A DNA stretch of 64,000 nucleotides from Flavobacterium phragmitis (GTDB lineage Bacteria > Bacteroidota > Bacteroidia > Flavobacteriales > Flavobacteriaceae), in NCBI RefSeq assembly GCF_900112575.1, contig NZ_FOMH01000006.1, positions 248,001 to 312,000 on the forward strand, written 5' to 3'. A program made the position numbers and the translations under genes. This document shows, one piece after another, positions 7,920 to 17,350 of the stretch (position 1 is its first letter; each line of letters starts with the position of its first letter). The notes under the pieces were generated by a model. It did not search any database, had not been told where the DNA came from, and was given only the letters and a program-made list of their open reading frames with translations.

Positions 7920-8996
7920 TTATACTTCTGGATTTCCCATTTTATATAAATGCTTAAAGTGCGAAAACATCATTTCTAATAAGGTTTTATGATGATAAGG
8001 TTGCTTGTATTCTTTTGTAGTTTCTTCAATTATATTATTTATTTCACTATAATTCGTATGACATATATTAGGAAAAAGATGATGCGCCGCATGACAATTC
8101 GAACCTCCGCTCAAAAATCTAGCCCAGCCTTTATCCGCATTCCAATCACAGCTAGTATGAAGCTGATGTACTGCCCAAGTATGTTCTAAAAACTCTCCTT
8201 CGGGTTCGGGATAATCTGCACCATCAAAAAAATGTGTCCCTACCAACATTATAATAAAAACCATTGACGTGAAAGCACTAGCAGTAAAGTAACTCACAAC
8301 AACAAAACTCCATTCAAAATGAGAAAACAAAATAGGAAGAATCAAAACCAGAGTAAAGTAAAATATTTTATACAACAGAAATCTAAGATACAATTCCATC
8401 TTTGGAACACCTCGCTTCATCCAATCATATTCGCTTGAAAACAAATACATCCAATCACTCATAAAAACAGAATGCAATAAAGTAAACATATAAACAAAAG
8501 GCGCATAATAGACTTGGTATTTATGCATGGGTTTCCACGGATGTGTCGGTCCTAATCTCAAGAAAGGATTCTTATCAATATCTACATCACTTCCTTCTAC
8601 ATTTGCATATAAATGATGTGAACGGATGTGTCTTAACCCCCAAAGCAACGGATCGATTCCTACAGTGAGAAAACTAAAGAAATGCAGAACTGAGTTTGCT
8701 TTTTTATTTTTGAAAGCAGTATTATGTGATGCATCATGACCAAAACTAAATCCTATTAACAACCCTGATAACTGAAAAACAACATACAACAGCCAAAAAC
8801 TCATTTTACTTATCGAATCCGAAAAAAGTGCAAGGTATGATAGATAACAAACAAATGTCCAAAACAGTCCTTTAAACCAAAATCTGGCATCTCCATAAGA
8901 AATAATTTTACCCTGAAGCTGTTCCTGAACTCGTTGTTTTAATGTAGAAAAAAAGAGTTTCTCTTCTTCTGATTTATTGAAATATTTAGCTTTCAT
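7920..8996 (-). CDS. Membrane fatty acid desaturase
   Basis: I place the start at ATG 8996 (358 residues, MKAKYFNKSEEEK). The frame extends upstream to 9065, but that extension covers a promoter-like box (9031-9024). The three histidine clusters of di-iron acyl desaturases are clear: HDASH (87-91), HIRSHH (123-128) and HAAHH (302-306). Hydrophobic segments lie between them. The spacing and the HAAHH/LFPNICH end fit acyl-lipid or acyl-CoA desaturases of the PF00487 family, which introduce a double bond into membrane fatty acids with O2. The exact regioselectivity cannot be read from sequence. It is divergent from a helix-turn-helix regulator, its likely controller. Confidence 0.9.
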   Translation of the reverse strand: MKAKYFNKSEEEKLFFSTLKQRVQEQLQGKIISYGDARFWFKGLFWTFVCYLSYLALFSDSISKMSFWLLYVVFQLSGLLIGFSFGHDASHNTAFKNKKANSVLHFFSFLTVGIDPLLWGLRHIRSHHLYANVEGSDVDIDKNPFLRLGPTHPWKPMHKYQVYYAPFVYMFTLLHSVFMSDWMYLFSSEYDWMKRGVPKMELYLRFLLYKIFYFTLVLILPILFSHFEWSFVVVSYFTASAFTSMVFIIMLVGTHFFDGADYPEPEGEFLEHTWAVHQLHTSCDWNADKGWARFLSGGSNCHAAHHLFPNICHTNYSEINNIIEETTKEYKQPYHHKTLLEMMFSHFKHLYKMGNPEV

Positions 8997-9023
8997 AAAA
9001 AGTGTCTTTTTAAAATTACATGG

Positions 9024-9061
9024 CAAACCTATTGCATTTATCGCAGTTGGATTTGCGCAAA
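9024..9061 (-). promoter_or_regulatory. Probable desaturase promoter
   Basis: On the minus strand TTTG (9061-9058) and TAGGTTTG (9031-9024) resemble -33 and -7 boxes, with a rather long 26-nt spacing. The -7 box lies inside the alternative upstream reading frame and so supports the start at 8996. Confidence 0.4.
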
Positions 9062-9086
9062 CCAATAAAATTTTTTCTTAAATTTG
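9052..9086 (+). promoter_or_regulatory. Probable promoter of the HTH regulator gene
   Basis: TTTG at 9052-9055 and TAAATTTG at 9079-9086 are 23 nt apart. The TTTG is the left half of the perfect palindrome TTTGCGCAAA (9052-9061), whose right half serves as the -33 of the opposite gene. TTATCGCA occurs twice as a direct repeat (9038-9045 and 9090-9097), bracketing the region, so operator function for the neighbouring regulator is plausible. Confidence 0.45.
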
Positions 9087-9101
9087 TGATTATCGCAAAA
9101 T

Positions 9102-10064
9102 ATGAAATCGCAAGAGTCATTTTTAAAAGCAATTAAACAAAAGATCCCGCAGTCAATTTCTTTGATTGACGAAGTTGCAGGTGTTTTAGAAATCAGCTAC
9201 GATGCTTCGTACCGACGAATTTCAGGGAAGAGTAAGTTTTCTATAGATGAGACAGTCAAACTCGCCAGCCATTTCAACATTTCATTAGATAATTTATTTT
9301 CTAATAATGAAAAGGTGATTGTTGAGAAAACAATCGAAATTGAAAACTTAAAAGACATGCTTCAGTATTTCAAATCCTCTGCTGAAAACATTGAAGTGTT
9401 AACAAAAAATAAGAAAACTAAATTATTTTATTCCGCAAAAGACATTCCGTTGTTTTACTTTATGGACGGAACAATTTTATCAAAATTCAAAGCTTTTGTC
9501 TGGCTGAATCTTTTAAATTCTAACCAGAAAAAAGTAGCATTTGAAAATTTTGTAATCGAAGAATCCTTTACAGAATACATGCAAAAACTGAAAAAAATCT
9601 ACGAAAACACGATTGTAAATGAAGTATGGAATGACACCACAATAAACAGCAGTTTACAGCAGATTCTGTATTTTTATGAAGCCGGACTTTTGAGTTTAAA
9701 AAGTGCAAATGCTCTTTGTGCAGACCTAAAGAGAATTATTGACCTCATACAAGAAAAATGCAATAATCCAGAAAATAATTTTTCTGTTTATTACAATGAG
9801 CTCATTTTATTAAATAACAACATGCTCATTGAAACCGACGAGAAACTGACCATGTTTGTTCCTTACACACTTTTAGGATACTTCATTACCAATAACGAAG
9901 AAAGCTGTAAAAATGTACATCAATTTTTTAAACAGCAAATTACAAACTCCAAACCTCTTGGACAGTCTGGCATTAAAGAACAAAATCTTTTCTTTAATCG
10001 TGCCATCCGCAAAATAGATTATTATATGGAAAAGATTAATTCTCAAGTAGATTTGTTTTTTTAA
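9102..10064 (+). CDS. Helix-turn-helix transcriptional regulator
   Basis: A 320-residue cytoplasmic protein. Residues 15-65 form an XRE-like helix-turn-helix: SLIDEVAGVLEISYDASYRR, then ISGKSKFSIDETVKLASHF. The remainder (about 80-320) is an alpha-helical, leucine-rich region without a motif I recognise, perhaps a ligand or dimerisation domain. The divergent desaturase and the shared intergenic palindrome suggest that it senses membrane or lipid state and controls desaturase expression; this is inference from context only. There is no strong Shine-Dalgarno. Confidence 0.75.
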   Translation: MKSQESFLKAIKQKIPQSISLIDEVAGVLEISYDASYRRISGKSKFSIDETVKLASHFNISLDNLFSNNEKVIVEKTIEIENLKDMLQYFKSSAENIEVLTKNKKTKLFYSAKDIPLFYFMDGTILSKFKAFVWLNLLNSNQKKVAFENFVIEESFTEYMQKLKKIYENTIVNEVWNDTTINSSLQQILYFYEAGLLSLKSANALCADLKRIIDLIQEKCNNPENNFSVYYNELILLNNNMLIETDEKLTMFVPYTLLGYFITNNEESCKNVHQFFKQQITNSKPLGQSGIKEQNLFFNRAIRKIDYYMEKINSQVDLFF

Positions 10065-10284
10065 GTAATGATGCTTGAAATCAATTTATTTCTCTGAATT
10101 AGAGATTCTGTTTTTTTCTTGTTTTTTGGACTTGATTTTTTTAAAGGTTTTCTGAATCAATTTGCAATAAAAAATAATCGTAACAGTCTAAAAAGAGCAT
10201 TTTTATGTTAAATTATTTAAAGAAAAAAAATATCTTTAACACACCAAAAAACAATTATTACTAATCCATAAAAAAAACTCTCCA

Positions 10285-10707
10285 ATGTGTGATTCTTCGA
10301 AAGAACTTCCATTTGTTCCTTACCCAACAATTCAAACCACTAAAATCAACACCGACGTATTTACTTTTTTAAGTCCTGGCGAGGTTACTTACCCTGCTGC
10401 TCCATTAATTTCCGCAAAATTTTACACTCCAGAAGGCGGACCATTGACTCTTAAAGTAAGAGCTACACTTTACATGAACTCTGAAATTCCTGATCCACCA
10501 GTTGTAGAACCTCCTACTGAAAAAGATAATGTACTTACAATCAATTACGATTATGATTTCTCTATGGAAACACCAGAAACTTGTGATGTATGGTATGTAG
10601 AACTAGATTATACCTCAGACACCGTACAAAACATAACTTTGATTGAATCTTTCATGGTAAACTTAGACCCTGAAACTTCTCGAGGGACAAAAACAGAGAT
10701 ACCATAA
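10285..10707 (+). CDS. Unknown protein upstream of a two-component system
   Basis: I do not recognise this 140-residue protein. It has no signal peptide or membrane segment and is predicted to be cytoplasmic or non-classically exported. It is rich in beta-prone and acidic residues, with a proline-rich stretch PDPPVVEPPTEKDN near the middle and three cysteines at most. It ends 6 nt before a TPR histidine kinase, so the two are almost surely cotranscribed. The 220 nt upstream hold no other gene. A near-consensus TATCTTTA at about 10229 may be its -7 box. Confidence 0.6.
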   Translation: MCDSSKELPFVPYPTIQTTKINTDVFTFLSPGEVTYPAAPLISAKFYTPEGGPLTLKVRATLYMNSEIPDPPVVEPPTEKDNVLTINYDYDFSMETPETCDVWYVELDYTSDTVQNITLIESFMVNLDPETSRGTKTEIP

Positions 10708-10713
10708 TCAATC

Positions 10714-12450
10714 ATGAACAATAAAGTTTTCTTATTTTTATTCTATTTTATCTTTCAAAGCTCTGGTCTTCTTTTTTCTCAAACGGATGATAATATTGAA
10801 AAAAAAATCCTTACTAAAAAAGCTATAGAGTTTAAACAAGATTTAAACTTCGTAAAATCCCAATATTTTTACTTAAAAAAAGATTGGGATTCTACACTTA
10901 TTTATTCCATGAAACAATTAAGTGTTTCAAAAAATAAAGAATTAAATGATTATAGTCATTTTTTCAGAGGATCCTCCTTTCAGCAAAAAAAACTCTATAA
11001 GGAAGCCCGAAAAGAATTATTGCAAATTTCTAATAAATTTGCCTTAAATCCTCAACGTACGATTAGGTTAGCTGCCATATCCTTAGAATTAAGGGAATTT
11101 GAAAACGCTAAAAATTATTATGAATCAGCCATTTCTATGCCTGAAACTTCTAACGAAATTCATAGCTTATCACTAATTTATGAAGGATTAGGAATAACCT
11201 ATTTCTTTTTAGAAAAATATGAGAAAGCTGAAGATTATTTAATCAAAAATGAAGCAATAAAAGAAAAAGAAAAAAACGAAAAGGAACTTTTAGATGCTTA
11301 TAATGCTTTGGCCAACTTATATTATGTGCAATATAAAGATCAACAGGCTATACCTTATTTTCAAAAAGCATACTTATTATCAAAAAACTTAAATGATTTA
11401 GGAAAAAAAGTTTTGGCCGCCACAAATATGTCTACGGTTGAAGAAAATGCAAAAAATTACAAAAAAGCACTAGAATACAGGAAAGAAGCAAATAAGTGGA
11501 CTGATTCTTTAAACAATCAAAACAAAATCTGGGCAGTGGCAGACTACGAAAAGAAATTTGCCATAACACAAAAACAAAAGGAAATTAAAGTTTTACAGGT
11601 CGAAAATCAACTTAAAAATACCCAGCGTAACTTTTTATTTTTCTCTGCAATTGGACTTTTACTGCTTCTAACCGGCGGTGTTTATTTATACGCGCAAAAA
11701 GTAAAAAATAGCAAAATCATATTACACCAAAAAAACAAATTAGACGAACTGAACGCTACAAAAGATCAATTATTCTCGATTGTAAGTCACGATTTACGTT
11801 CTTCGGTTAATGCTTTAAAAACGAGCAACTCCAAATTATCTGCAACATTAGAAAGCAAAAATTATGATCAATTAAATCAGTTGATTGCTCAAAACAGCAT
11901 TATTGCAAATGGCGCTTATAGTTTACTGGATAATTTATTGCATTGGGCTTTACTGCAAACCAAACAACTCTATTTTCATAAAGAATCGATTCATTTATAT
12001 TCCATAATACAGCAAATCGAATTCAATTATAAACCATTTTTATTAGATAAATCCATAACGTTTGAGAATTCGGTTTCTAAAAATATTTTTTTGTTTGTCG
12101 ATCTTGATTCATTCAAAATTGTATTTAGAAATTTATTAGACAATGCCATAAAGTTTTCAAAACAAAATGGAACAATTACCTTTTCTACAAATGAAATCGA
12201 TTCTGATTTTTGCGAAATTATTATGGAAGACACCGGAATTGGAATGAGCCAAAACACTATTAACGAACTGCTTCAGGAAGGCGGATTACTAGCCAAAAAA
12301 AGTGATTCAGAAATTATAGGAACTGGTTTGGGTTTACAGTTATGCAGACAGATGATCAAAAAAAACAACGGCACATTTAAAATAGAAAGCGAACTCAACA
12401 AGGGAACTAAAATAATCGTAACTTTCCCTAAAATGAAACAAAATGGATAA
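10714..12450 (+). CDS. TPR-containing sensor histidine kinase
   Basis: A 578-residue protein: signal peptide (1-22), a periplasmic tetratricopeptide region (about 50-285; units such as YEGLGITYFFLEKYEKAEDY), one membrane helix (306-326), a short coiled linker, then the kinase. The phosphoacceptor is His359 in FSIVSHDLRSSVNALK. The ATP-binding domain shows an N box (RNLLDNAIKFS), G1 (EDTGIGM) and G2 (GTGLGLQLC). It would sense a periplasmic signal through the TPRs and phosphorylate the response regulator whose gene overlaps it by 8 nt. The signal is unknown. Confidence 0.92.
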   Translation: MNNKVFLFLFYFIFQSSGLLFSQTDDNIEKKILTKKAIEFKQDLNFVKSQYFYLKKDWDSTLIYSMKQLSVSKNKELNDYSHFFRGSSFQQKKLYKEARKELLQISNKFALNPQRTIRLAAISLELREFENAKNYYESAISMPETSNEIHSLSLIYEGLGITYFFLEKYEKAEDYLIKNEAIKEKEKNEKELLDAYNALANLYYVQYKDQQAIPYFQKAYLLSKNLNDLGKKVLAATNMSTVEENAKNYKKALEYRKEANKWTDSLNNQNKIWAVADYEKKFAITQKQKEIKVLQVENQLKNTQRNFLFFSAIGLLLLLTGGVYLYAQKVKNSKIILHQKNKLDELNATKDQLFSIVSHDLRSSVNALKTSNSKLSATLESKNYDQLNQLIAQNSIIANGAYSLLDNLLHWALLQTKQLYFHKESIHLYSIIQQIEFNYKPFLLDKSITFENSVSKNIFLFVDLDSFKIVFRNLLDNAIKFSKQNGTITFSTNEIDSDFCEIIMEDTGIGMSQNTINELLQEGGLLAKKSDSEIIGTGLGLQLCRQMIKKNNGTFKIESELNKGTKIIVTFPKMKQNG

Positions 12451-13189
12451 TATCAATGTTTTAATCATAGAAGATACTCCAGATCAAAGTGATGCACTTA
12501 TAAAGGTATTGCTTGATAACAACTATAATATTGCAGGAGTTGCACGTAATTTTACAGACGCCTTAAAGTTATTTTATGAAGCTACTGTTGACATCATAAT
12601 TATTGATGTTTTTCTTGACGGAAAACCAGACGGAATAACGTTTGCCGAATCTATAAATATTATTCCTAACGCATCAAAACCATTTGTTTTTTTAACTAGT
12701 TCTAACGATCGCCAGATTTTTGAAAGAGCAAAATTGACCAAACCATTCAGTTTTTTAATGAAACCTTTTAATGAACTGGAAATTTTATATGCCATAGAAA
12801 TGGCTGTAGAAAAGTTTTATGAACAAACGAATGTATTTCTAAGTGAAGAACAAAATACGGTCATCAGCAATGATTCGTTATTTATAAAAAAGAAGAACTC
12901 ACTAAAAAAAGTAGCCTTAGAAGATATTCTCTATATCGAAGTCGAAGAACGTTACTGTAATATTATTACGGAGAAAGAAAAGTTTGTAATCTTGATTTCG
13001 CTGACAAAAATTAGTGAACTGCTTGACAAAAGTAAATTCATAAAAACGCATCGCAATACTATTGTAAATTCAGCCAAAATCGAAGAGATTTTTCCCGCTG
13101 ATAATCTTATTATCTTGAAAGGAAATTATCGAATAAATCTAAGCGATACTTACAAAGACTTCATAAAAAACATGAACATCTTATCTTAA
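12443..13189 (+). CDS. LytTR-family response regulator
   Basis: A 248-residue protein with an N-terminal receiver domain (about 4-120; acidic pair Glu10/Asp11, phosphoacceptor Asp55 in IIIIDVFLDG, and the KPF lysine near 113). A C-terminal LytTR DNA-binding domain (about 148-245) contains ALEDILYIEVEERYCNI and KFIKTHRNTIVNSAKI. Phosphorylation by the overlapping histidine kinase would promote binding to direct-repeat promoters, as for the AlgR/LytR class. The target genes are not evident. The next downstream genes, including the TonB receptor operon, are candidates only by proximity. Confidence 0.92.
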   Translation: MDNINVLIIEDTPDQSDALIKVLLDNNYNIAGVARNFTDALKLFYEATVDIIIIDVFLDGKPDGITFAESINIIPNASKPFVFLTSSNDRQIFERAKLTKPFSFLMKPFNELEILYAIEMAVEKFYEQTNVFLSEEQNTVISNDSLFIKKKNSLKKVALEDILYIEVEERYCNIITEKEKFVILISLTKISELLDKSKFIKTHRNTIVNSAKIEEIFPADNLIILKGNYRINLSDTYKDFIKNMNILS

Positions 13190-13223
13190 TTTCAAGATTT
13201 CAAAAATATTTCTCTTCGAACTG

Positions 13224-13253
13224 AATCCCCTTTAAACAAAGGGGATTTTTTTA
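13224..13253 (+). terminator. Terminator after the two-component operon
   Basis: AATCCCCTTT (13224-13233), loop AAAC, AAAGGGGATT (13238-13247) and a T-run form a typical Rho-independent terminator. Confidence 0.8.
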
Positions 13254-13352
13254 TTTGAAAGAAAAATTTTAGAATACTAATCGGTTCTCATATTTCATGA
13301 CATAAAAAATGGGTTTCATGACATTTTCAAGATAAAAAACTTAAATCAAAAT

Positions 13353-13360
13353 TATTTTTG
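13353..13360 (+). promoter_or_regulatory. Probable -7 box of a small membrane protein gene
   Basis: TATTTTTG matches TAnnTTTG and lies 25 nt before the ATG at 13386. No good -33 element is visible. Confidence 0.4.
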
Positions 13361-13385
13361 ACTTATCAAAATCAAAACACTATCA

Positions 13386-13637
13386 ATGAAAACAGCAATA
13401 ATAAAACAACCAGAAATGAAAGTCCTACCCCTTCTAAAAAAAATAATCAGTAATCCTTGGATTGGCGTTGCAGTTTCATTAGCTATTATAATTCCAAGTT
13501 TATACAAAATACTAGATAATGTTACCGTTTTTAGAATGGAATACATTTTACTAGCTATCTTTTTCCCTATATATCTTAGATCTTTAAAGAAAATATTTGA
13601 TGAAATTTTAGATCGTACAGATGAATTTTATGATTGA
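13386..13637 (+). CDS. Small two-helix membrane protein, unknown
   Basis: An 83-residue protein with two hydrophobic helices (about 25-43 and 50-66) and a charged tail ending LDRTDEFYD. I recognise no family. It has its own -7 box and a terminator right after it, which supports a real single-gene unit. A reading frame on the opposite strand (13352-13546) overlaps it and looks like a shadow. Confidence 0.55.
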   Translation: MKTAIIKQPEMKVLPLLKKIISNPWIGVAVSLAIIIPSLYKILDNVTVFRMEYILLAIFFPIYLRSLKKIFDEILDRTDEFYD

Positions 13638-13677
13638 ATGTTACCAACATTATTCTTGTCCAAAAACCATATAAAAA

Positions 13678-13712
13678 AAATCCTAATTCAAATTATGAAT
13701 TAGGATTTTTAC
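13678..13712 (+). terminator. Terminator after the small membrane protein gene
   Basis: AAATCCTAATTCA (13678-13690), a 5-nt loop and the complement TGAATTAGGATTT (13696-13708), followed by T residues. Confidence 0.75.
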
Positions 13713-13791
13713 ATTTTTAACAAAAATAGAAGTTTTATTTCATTTTAACATTTATTAGTAAAATTCATAACATATTTTTAATATTTTTGCC

Positions 13792-13799
13792 CATACCAA
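13792..13799 (+). promoter_or_regulatory. Probable -7 box of the envelope operon
   Basis: TATTTTTG matches TAnnTTTG and lies 25 nt before the TTG start at 13825. It supports that non-ATG start as the beginning of the operon. Confidence 0.4.
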
Positions 13800-13824
13800 A
13801 ACATACTAAATACCCAATAATCCT

Positions 13825-14550
13825 TTGAAAAATCTTAGAAAAAAGTCAGTAGAAATACTTTTCTTTGCAATATTCTTTAACATTTATAACATTTACAGTC
13901 AATCAAACAATAAAACTTTAGCTTTTAATTGGTTCGACAATACAGTAAAAAAAGAAAACTTACCAATCAATAATGGTAAGTTTCATACCAATTTTGACAA
14001 ACTTGTTGGCAATGTCGATAGATACTACATCTCTGACAAATTCTCTCATGCCAATCTTGGTTATGAAAATCAAGAATATTTTGATGTCAACCTTAAATAT
14101 GATATTTACAAAGACGAACTGATCTTAAAATCAGAAGGCGAAGGACTCTTCGAAATCAATCTTATAAAAGAAAATGTTCAGTATTTTAAACTACATGATA
14201 GAAAATTTGTCAATTTAAATCTAGACAAGCAGTTTCCGTTAAACTTCCGAAGCGGTTATTATGAAGAAAACCTACTGGGTAAAAACTTTATCTTTTATAT
14301 AAAACATTACAAAGACAAAAAGGAAATAATAAAAGGCACAGAAACTTTTATCGATTATTATTACAAAAATCAATTTGTGCTTTTTATCAATGGAAAATAC
14401 AATTTAATAAATTCCAAAAGTGAACTTATTAAAATATTTCCTAATGAAAAAAGCAAGATTAATGACTTTTATCTCATGAATAGAAATCTGAAAAGTGAAA
14501 ATGAAAGCAAGTTCATGGAAAATTTAATGAGATACATCAATAGCATTTAA
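13825..14550 (+). CDS. Secreted unknown protein, first gene of a TonB-receptor operon
   Basis: A 241-residue protein read from a TTG start (MKNLRKKSVEILFF). This start gives a clean signal peptide (about 1-26, ending NIYSQ), whereas no ATG lies in a suitable place. The mature part is beta-prone with many Asn, Lys and Tyr residues and no motif I recognise. It ends 31 nt before the STN-domain TonB receptor and probably forms one operon with it, so a role as periplasmic or surface partner of that receptor is inferred. Confidence 0.65.
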   Translation: MKNLRKKSVEILFFAIFFNIYNIYSQSNNKTLAFNWFDNTVKKENLPINNGKFHTNFDKLVGNVDRYYISDKFSHANLGYENQEYFDVNLKYDIYKDELILKSEGEGLFEINLIKENVQYFKLHDRKFVNLNLDKQFPLNFRSGYYEENLLGKNFIFYIKHYKDKKEIIKGTETFIDYYYKNQFVLFINGKYNLINSKSELIKIFPNEKSKINDFYLMNRNLKSENESKFMENLMRYINSI

Positions 14551-14581
14551 AAAATACTCTCCCCCGATAACAGCCAAAATA

Positions 14582-17350
14582 ATGAGGTCATTAATTAGCA
14601 CTTTAATTTTATTGATTTTTAGTCAGTTAGCATTTTCTCAAGACAAAAATTCAGAAATCAGCATTGAATTCAATAATAGCAGCAGAACTGCTGCTTTACA
14701 AAAAATTGAAACCATTTCTAAATACAAAATTTACTATCAGGATGCCTGGTTTGAAAACAATGTATTGATATCTGGAAACTACGTTAATAAAACAATTTCT
14801 GAAATAGTATCCAAAATACTTGACAATACAGACTTGAATTTCTTTATTGACAAAAACAAAATAGTACTTACCAAAAACAGTATTATTTACGACAGTTTCC
14901 CTGATTACGAAACTACCAATCAAGACCTTGCAAACAAGCCTGCAAAATCTGCAAATCCTGTGTTTTTTGGGCAGTTTGATTCTGTCAAAAAATCAGGTTC
15001 TAAAGACAATAATAATATTGTATTAGTTGGTAAAGAATCTAATGTAGCCAATACTGGTATCTATACATTATCTGGTTATTTGAAAGATATAAAAACCGGT
15101 GCACCGCTGGCAGACATCAATGTAAAAGTTAGAAATACTTCTATCAGTACCGTAACAAATGCTGAAGGTTATTATTTCCTAAAAGTTCCTACAGAAGTGA
15201 ATATTATTGATATTGAATCGATAATCTATCAAAACATCACAAGAAAGGTTATGGTTTATAGTGACGGAAAGTTAGATTTATTCCTTACTGAAAAATTAAA
15301 TCAGCTTGATGAAGTTGTAGTAAACAGTAAGGCATCTCAAAACATCAGGACTGCCATCACTGGAGTTACGACCATCGAAGCCGAAGGAATAAAAAATATC
15401 CCAGTAATTTTAGGAGAAAGAGATATTTTAAAAGTTGCGCTTACTATTCCAGGAGTAAAAACAGCCGGAGAAGGTTCTGCAGGATTTAACGTTCGAGGTG
15501 GAAAAGAAGACCAAAACTTAATCCTTCTTGACAATGGGACTATTTATAATCCAAGTCACTTTTTTGGTTTTTTCTCTGCCATAAATCCTTATACGGTAAA
15601 CAAAGTAGATATTTACAAAGGAGGAATTCCGCCTGAATTTGGAGGAAGATTATCTTCTGTTTTTGACATAACATCCAAAAATGGAAATGTCGATAAATTT
15701 ACAGGCGAAGGAGGTATTGGTCCCGTTACCAGTAATTTGACTTTTTCTACACCAGTTGTTAAAGGAAAATCAAGTTTATTGGTTGGAGGAAGAGCCACTT
15801 ATTCTGATTGGATCTTAAAAACGTTGGATGACGAAAAACTAAAGAAAAGCCAAGCTTCTTTTTATGATTTATTTGCTAGATATACACATAAGATAAATGC
15901 TAAAAATTCTATAGAAGGAACTGCGTATTACAGCAAAGACGCTTATAGTATTACATCCGATTCATTGTATAAATACAGCAACAGAATGGTTTCCTTAAAA
16001 TGGAAACATTCTTTCACCGAAAAACACAATGGAGAACTTAACGTTACCAACAGCGAATATAAATTCAATATTGACTACGATTCTAATAATTCAAATGCAT
16101 TTGATTTCGGATACAAAATCACCGAAACGCAAGCTTTATTAAAATTCAATTATAACTTTAATGATAAGCATAAGTTTGTTTATGGAATTTCGAGCAAATT
16201 ATACAATGTAAATCCTGGAGATTTAAAACCTAAAGATCCAAATTCTTTACTTATGGAAACTCATATCCAAAAAGAAAAAGGATTAGAATCGGCTTTATTT
16301 ATTTCGGACAATTTTAAAATTACAGATAAATTGCTGTTAGATTATGGCGCACGTTTTTCTGCTTATTCTGCATTAGGTCCGTCAACACAAAAAATTTATG
16401 AAGAGGGGCTTCCTAAAAATTCTTCAACTGTTGTCGAAGAAAAAACGTATGGAAACAACGAAGCAATTAAAACGTACACTGGTTTTGAACCTAGAATTGG
16501 TGTTCGCTATTTGTTCGACGAAACTTTTTCTATAAAAGCAGGTTACGACAAAACTTTTCAGTATATCCATTTATTATCAAACAATACTACTCAATCGCCA
16601 ACTGATACATGGAAATTATCTGACTTAAATGTAAAACCTCAAAGCGGACAGCAGTTTTCTTTAGGATTGTTTAAGAAAACGGACTATAAAAACCTAGAAT
16701 TAAGCGTTGAAGGATATTATAAAAAATCTAATAATATCCTAGATTATAAAGTGGGTGCAAACTTACTTTTAAATGAAAATTTAGAAACAGAATTGCTACA
16801 AGGTGAAGGAAAATCTTACGGGGTAGAATTCTTGATTAAAAAGATGGAAGGAAGATTAAATGGATGGATTGGATATACGTATTCTAGGGCATTCATAAAG
16901 TTAGACAGTCAATTTAGTGAAGAAAAAGTAAATAATGGCAATTATTTCCCTACAAACTTTGACAAGCCTCATGACTTTAGTACAGTATTAAATTATAAAT
17001 TTACACATCGTTATAGTTTTTCTGCCAATTTTATTTACCAGACAGGACGTCCAATAACGTATCCAATTGGACAATACAATTATGGAGGTGCTGAATATAC
17101 TCTTTACAGCGATAGAAATAAATTTAGAATTCCAGATTATTATAGATTAGATATTGGTATTAATATCGAAGGAAATCATAAAATTAAAAAACTGGCACAT
17201 AGTTTCTGGAATATTTCAGTATACAATGTTTTAGGAAGAAATAACCCGTATTCTGTGTTCTTTGTTACCAAAGAAGGAAAAGTTCAAGCTTACCAAACAT
17301 CAATATTTAGTGTACCTGTACCAACAATCACCTATAACTTTAAATTCTAA
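14582..17350 (+). CDS. TonB-dependent receptor with STN and carboxypeptidase-like domains
   Basis: A 922-residue outer membrane receptor: signal peptide (1-19, ending LAFSQ), a secretin/TonB short N-terminal (STN) domain at about 27-100, a carboxypeptidase-regulatory-like beta-sandwich at about 163-235 (TLSGYLKDIKTGAPLADINV), then plug (AGFNVRGGKEDQNLILLDNG) and barrel ending TITYNFKF. STN domains usually pass a signal to a FecR-type anti-sigma factor. No FecR gene is adjacent; an ECF sigma factor lies 3.5 kb downstream. The gene abuts the DUF4249 lipoprotein gene (stop and start share 1 nt). The ligand is unknown. Confidence 0.92.
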   Translation: MRSLISTLILLIFSQLAFSQDKNSEISIEFNNSSRTAALQKIETISKYKIYYQDAWFENNVLISGNYVNKTISEIVSKILDNTDLNFFIDKNKIVLTKNSIIYDSFPDYETTNQDLANKPAKSANPVFFGQFDSVKKSGSKDNNNIVLVGKESNVANTGIYTLSGYLKDIKTGAPLADINVKVRNTSISTVTNAEGYYFLKVPTEVNIIDIESIIYQNITRKVMVYSDGKLDLFLTEKLNQLDEVVVNSKASQNIRTAITGVTTIEAEGIKNIPVILGERDILKVALTIPGVKTAGEGSAGFNVRGGKEDQNLILLDNGTIYNPSHFFGFFSAINPYTVNKVDIYKGGIPPEFGGRLSSVFDITSKNGNVDKFTGEGGIGPVTSNLTFSTPVVKGKSSLLVGGRATYSDWILKTLDDEKLKKSQASFYDLFARYTHKINAKNSIEGTAYYSKDAYSITSDSLYKYSNRMVSLKWKHSFTEKHNGELNVTNSEYKFNIDYDSNNSNAFDFGYKITETQALLKFNYNFNDKHKFVYGISSKLYNVNPGDLKPKDPNSLLMETHIQKEKGLESALFISDNFKITDKLLLDYGARFSAYSALGPSTQKIYEEGLPKNSSTVVEEKTYGNNEAIKTYTGFEPRIGVRYLFDETFSIKAGYDKTFQYIHLLSNNTTQSPTDTWKLSDLNVKPQSGQQFSLGLFKKTDYKNLELSVEGYYKKSNNILDYKVGANLLLNENLETELLQGEGKSYGVEFLIKKMEGRLNGWIGYTYSRAFIKLDSQFSEEKVNNGNYFPTNFDKPHDFSTVLNYKFTHRYSFSANFIYQTGRPITYPIGQYNYGGAEYTLYSDRNKFRIPDYYRLDIGINIEGNHKIKKLAHSFWNISVYNVLGRNNPYSVFFVTKEGKVQAYQTSIFSVPVPTITYNFKF

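Noticed and set aside
13352..13546. Minus-strand reading frame of 64 codons
   Set aside because: It covers the -7 box and start of the small membrane protein gene, and its hydrophobicity is the mirror of that gene.
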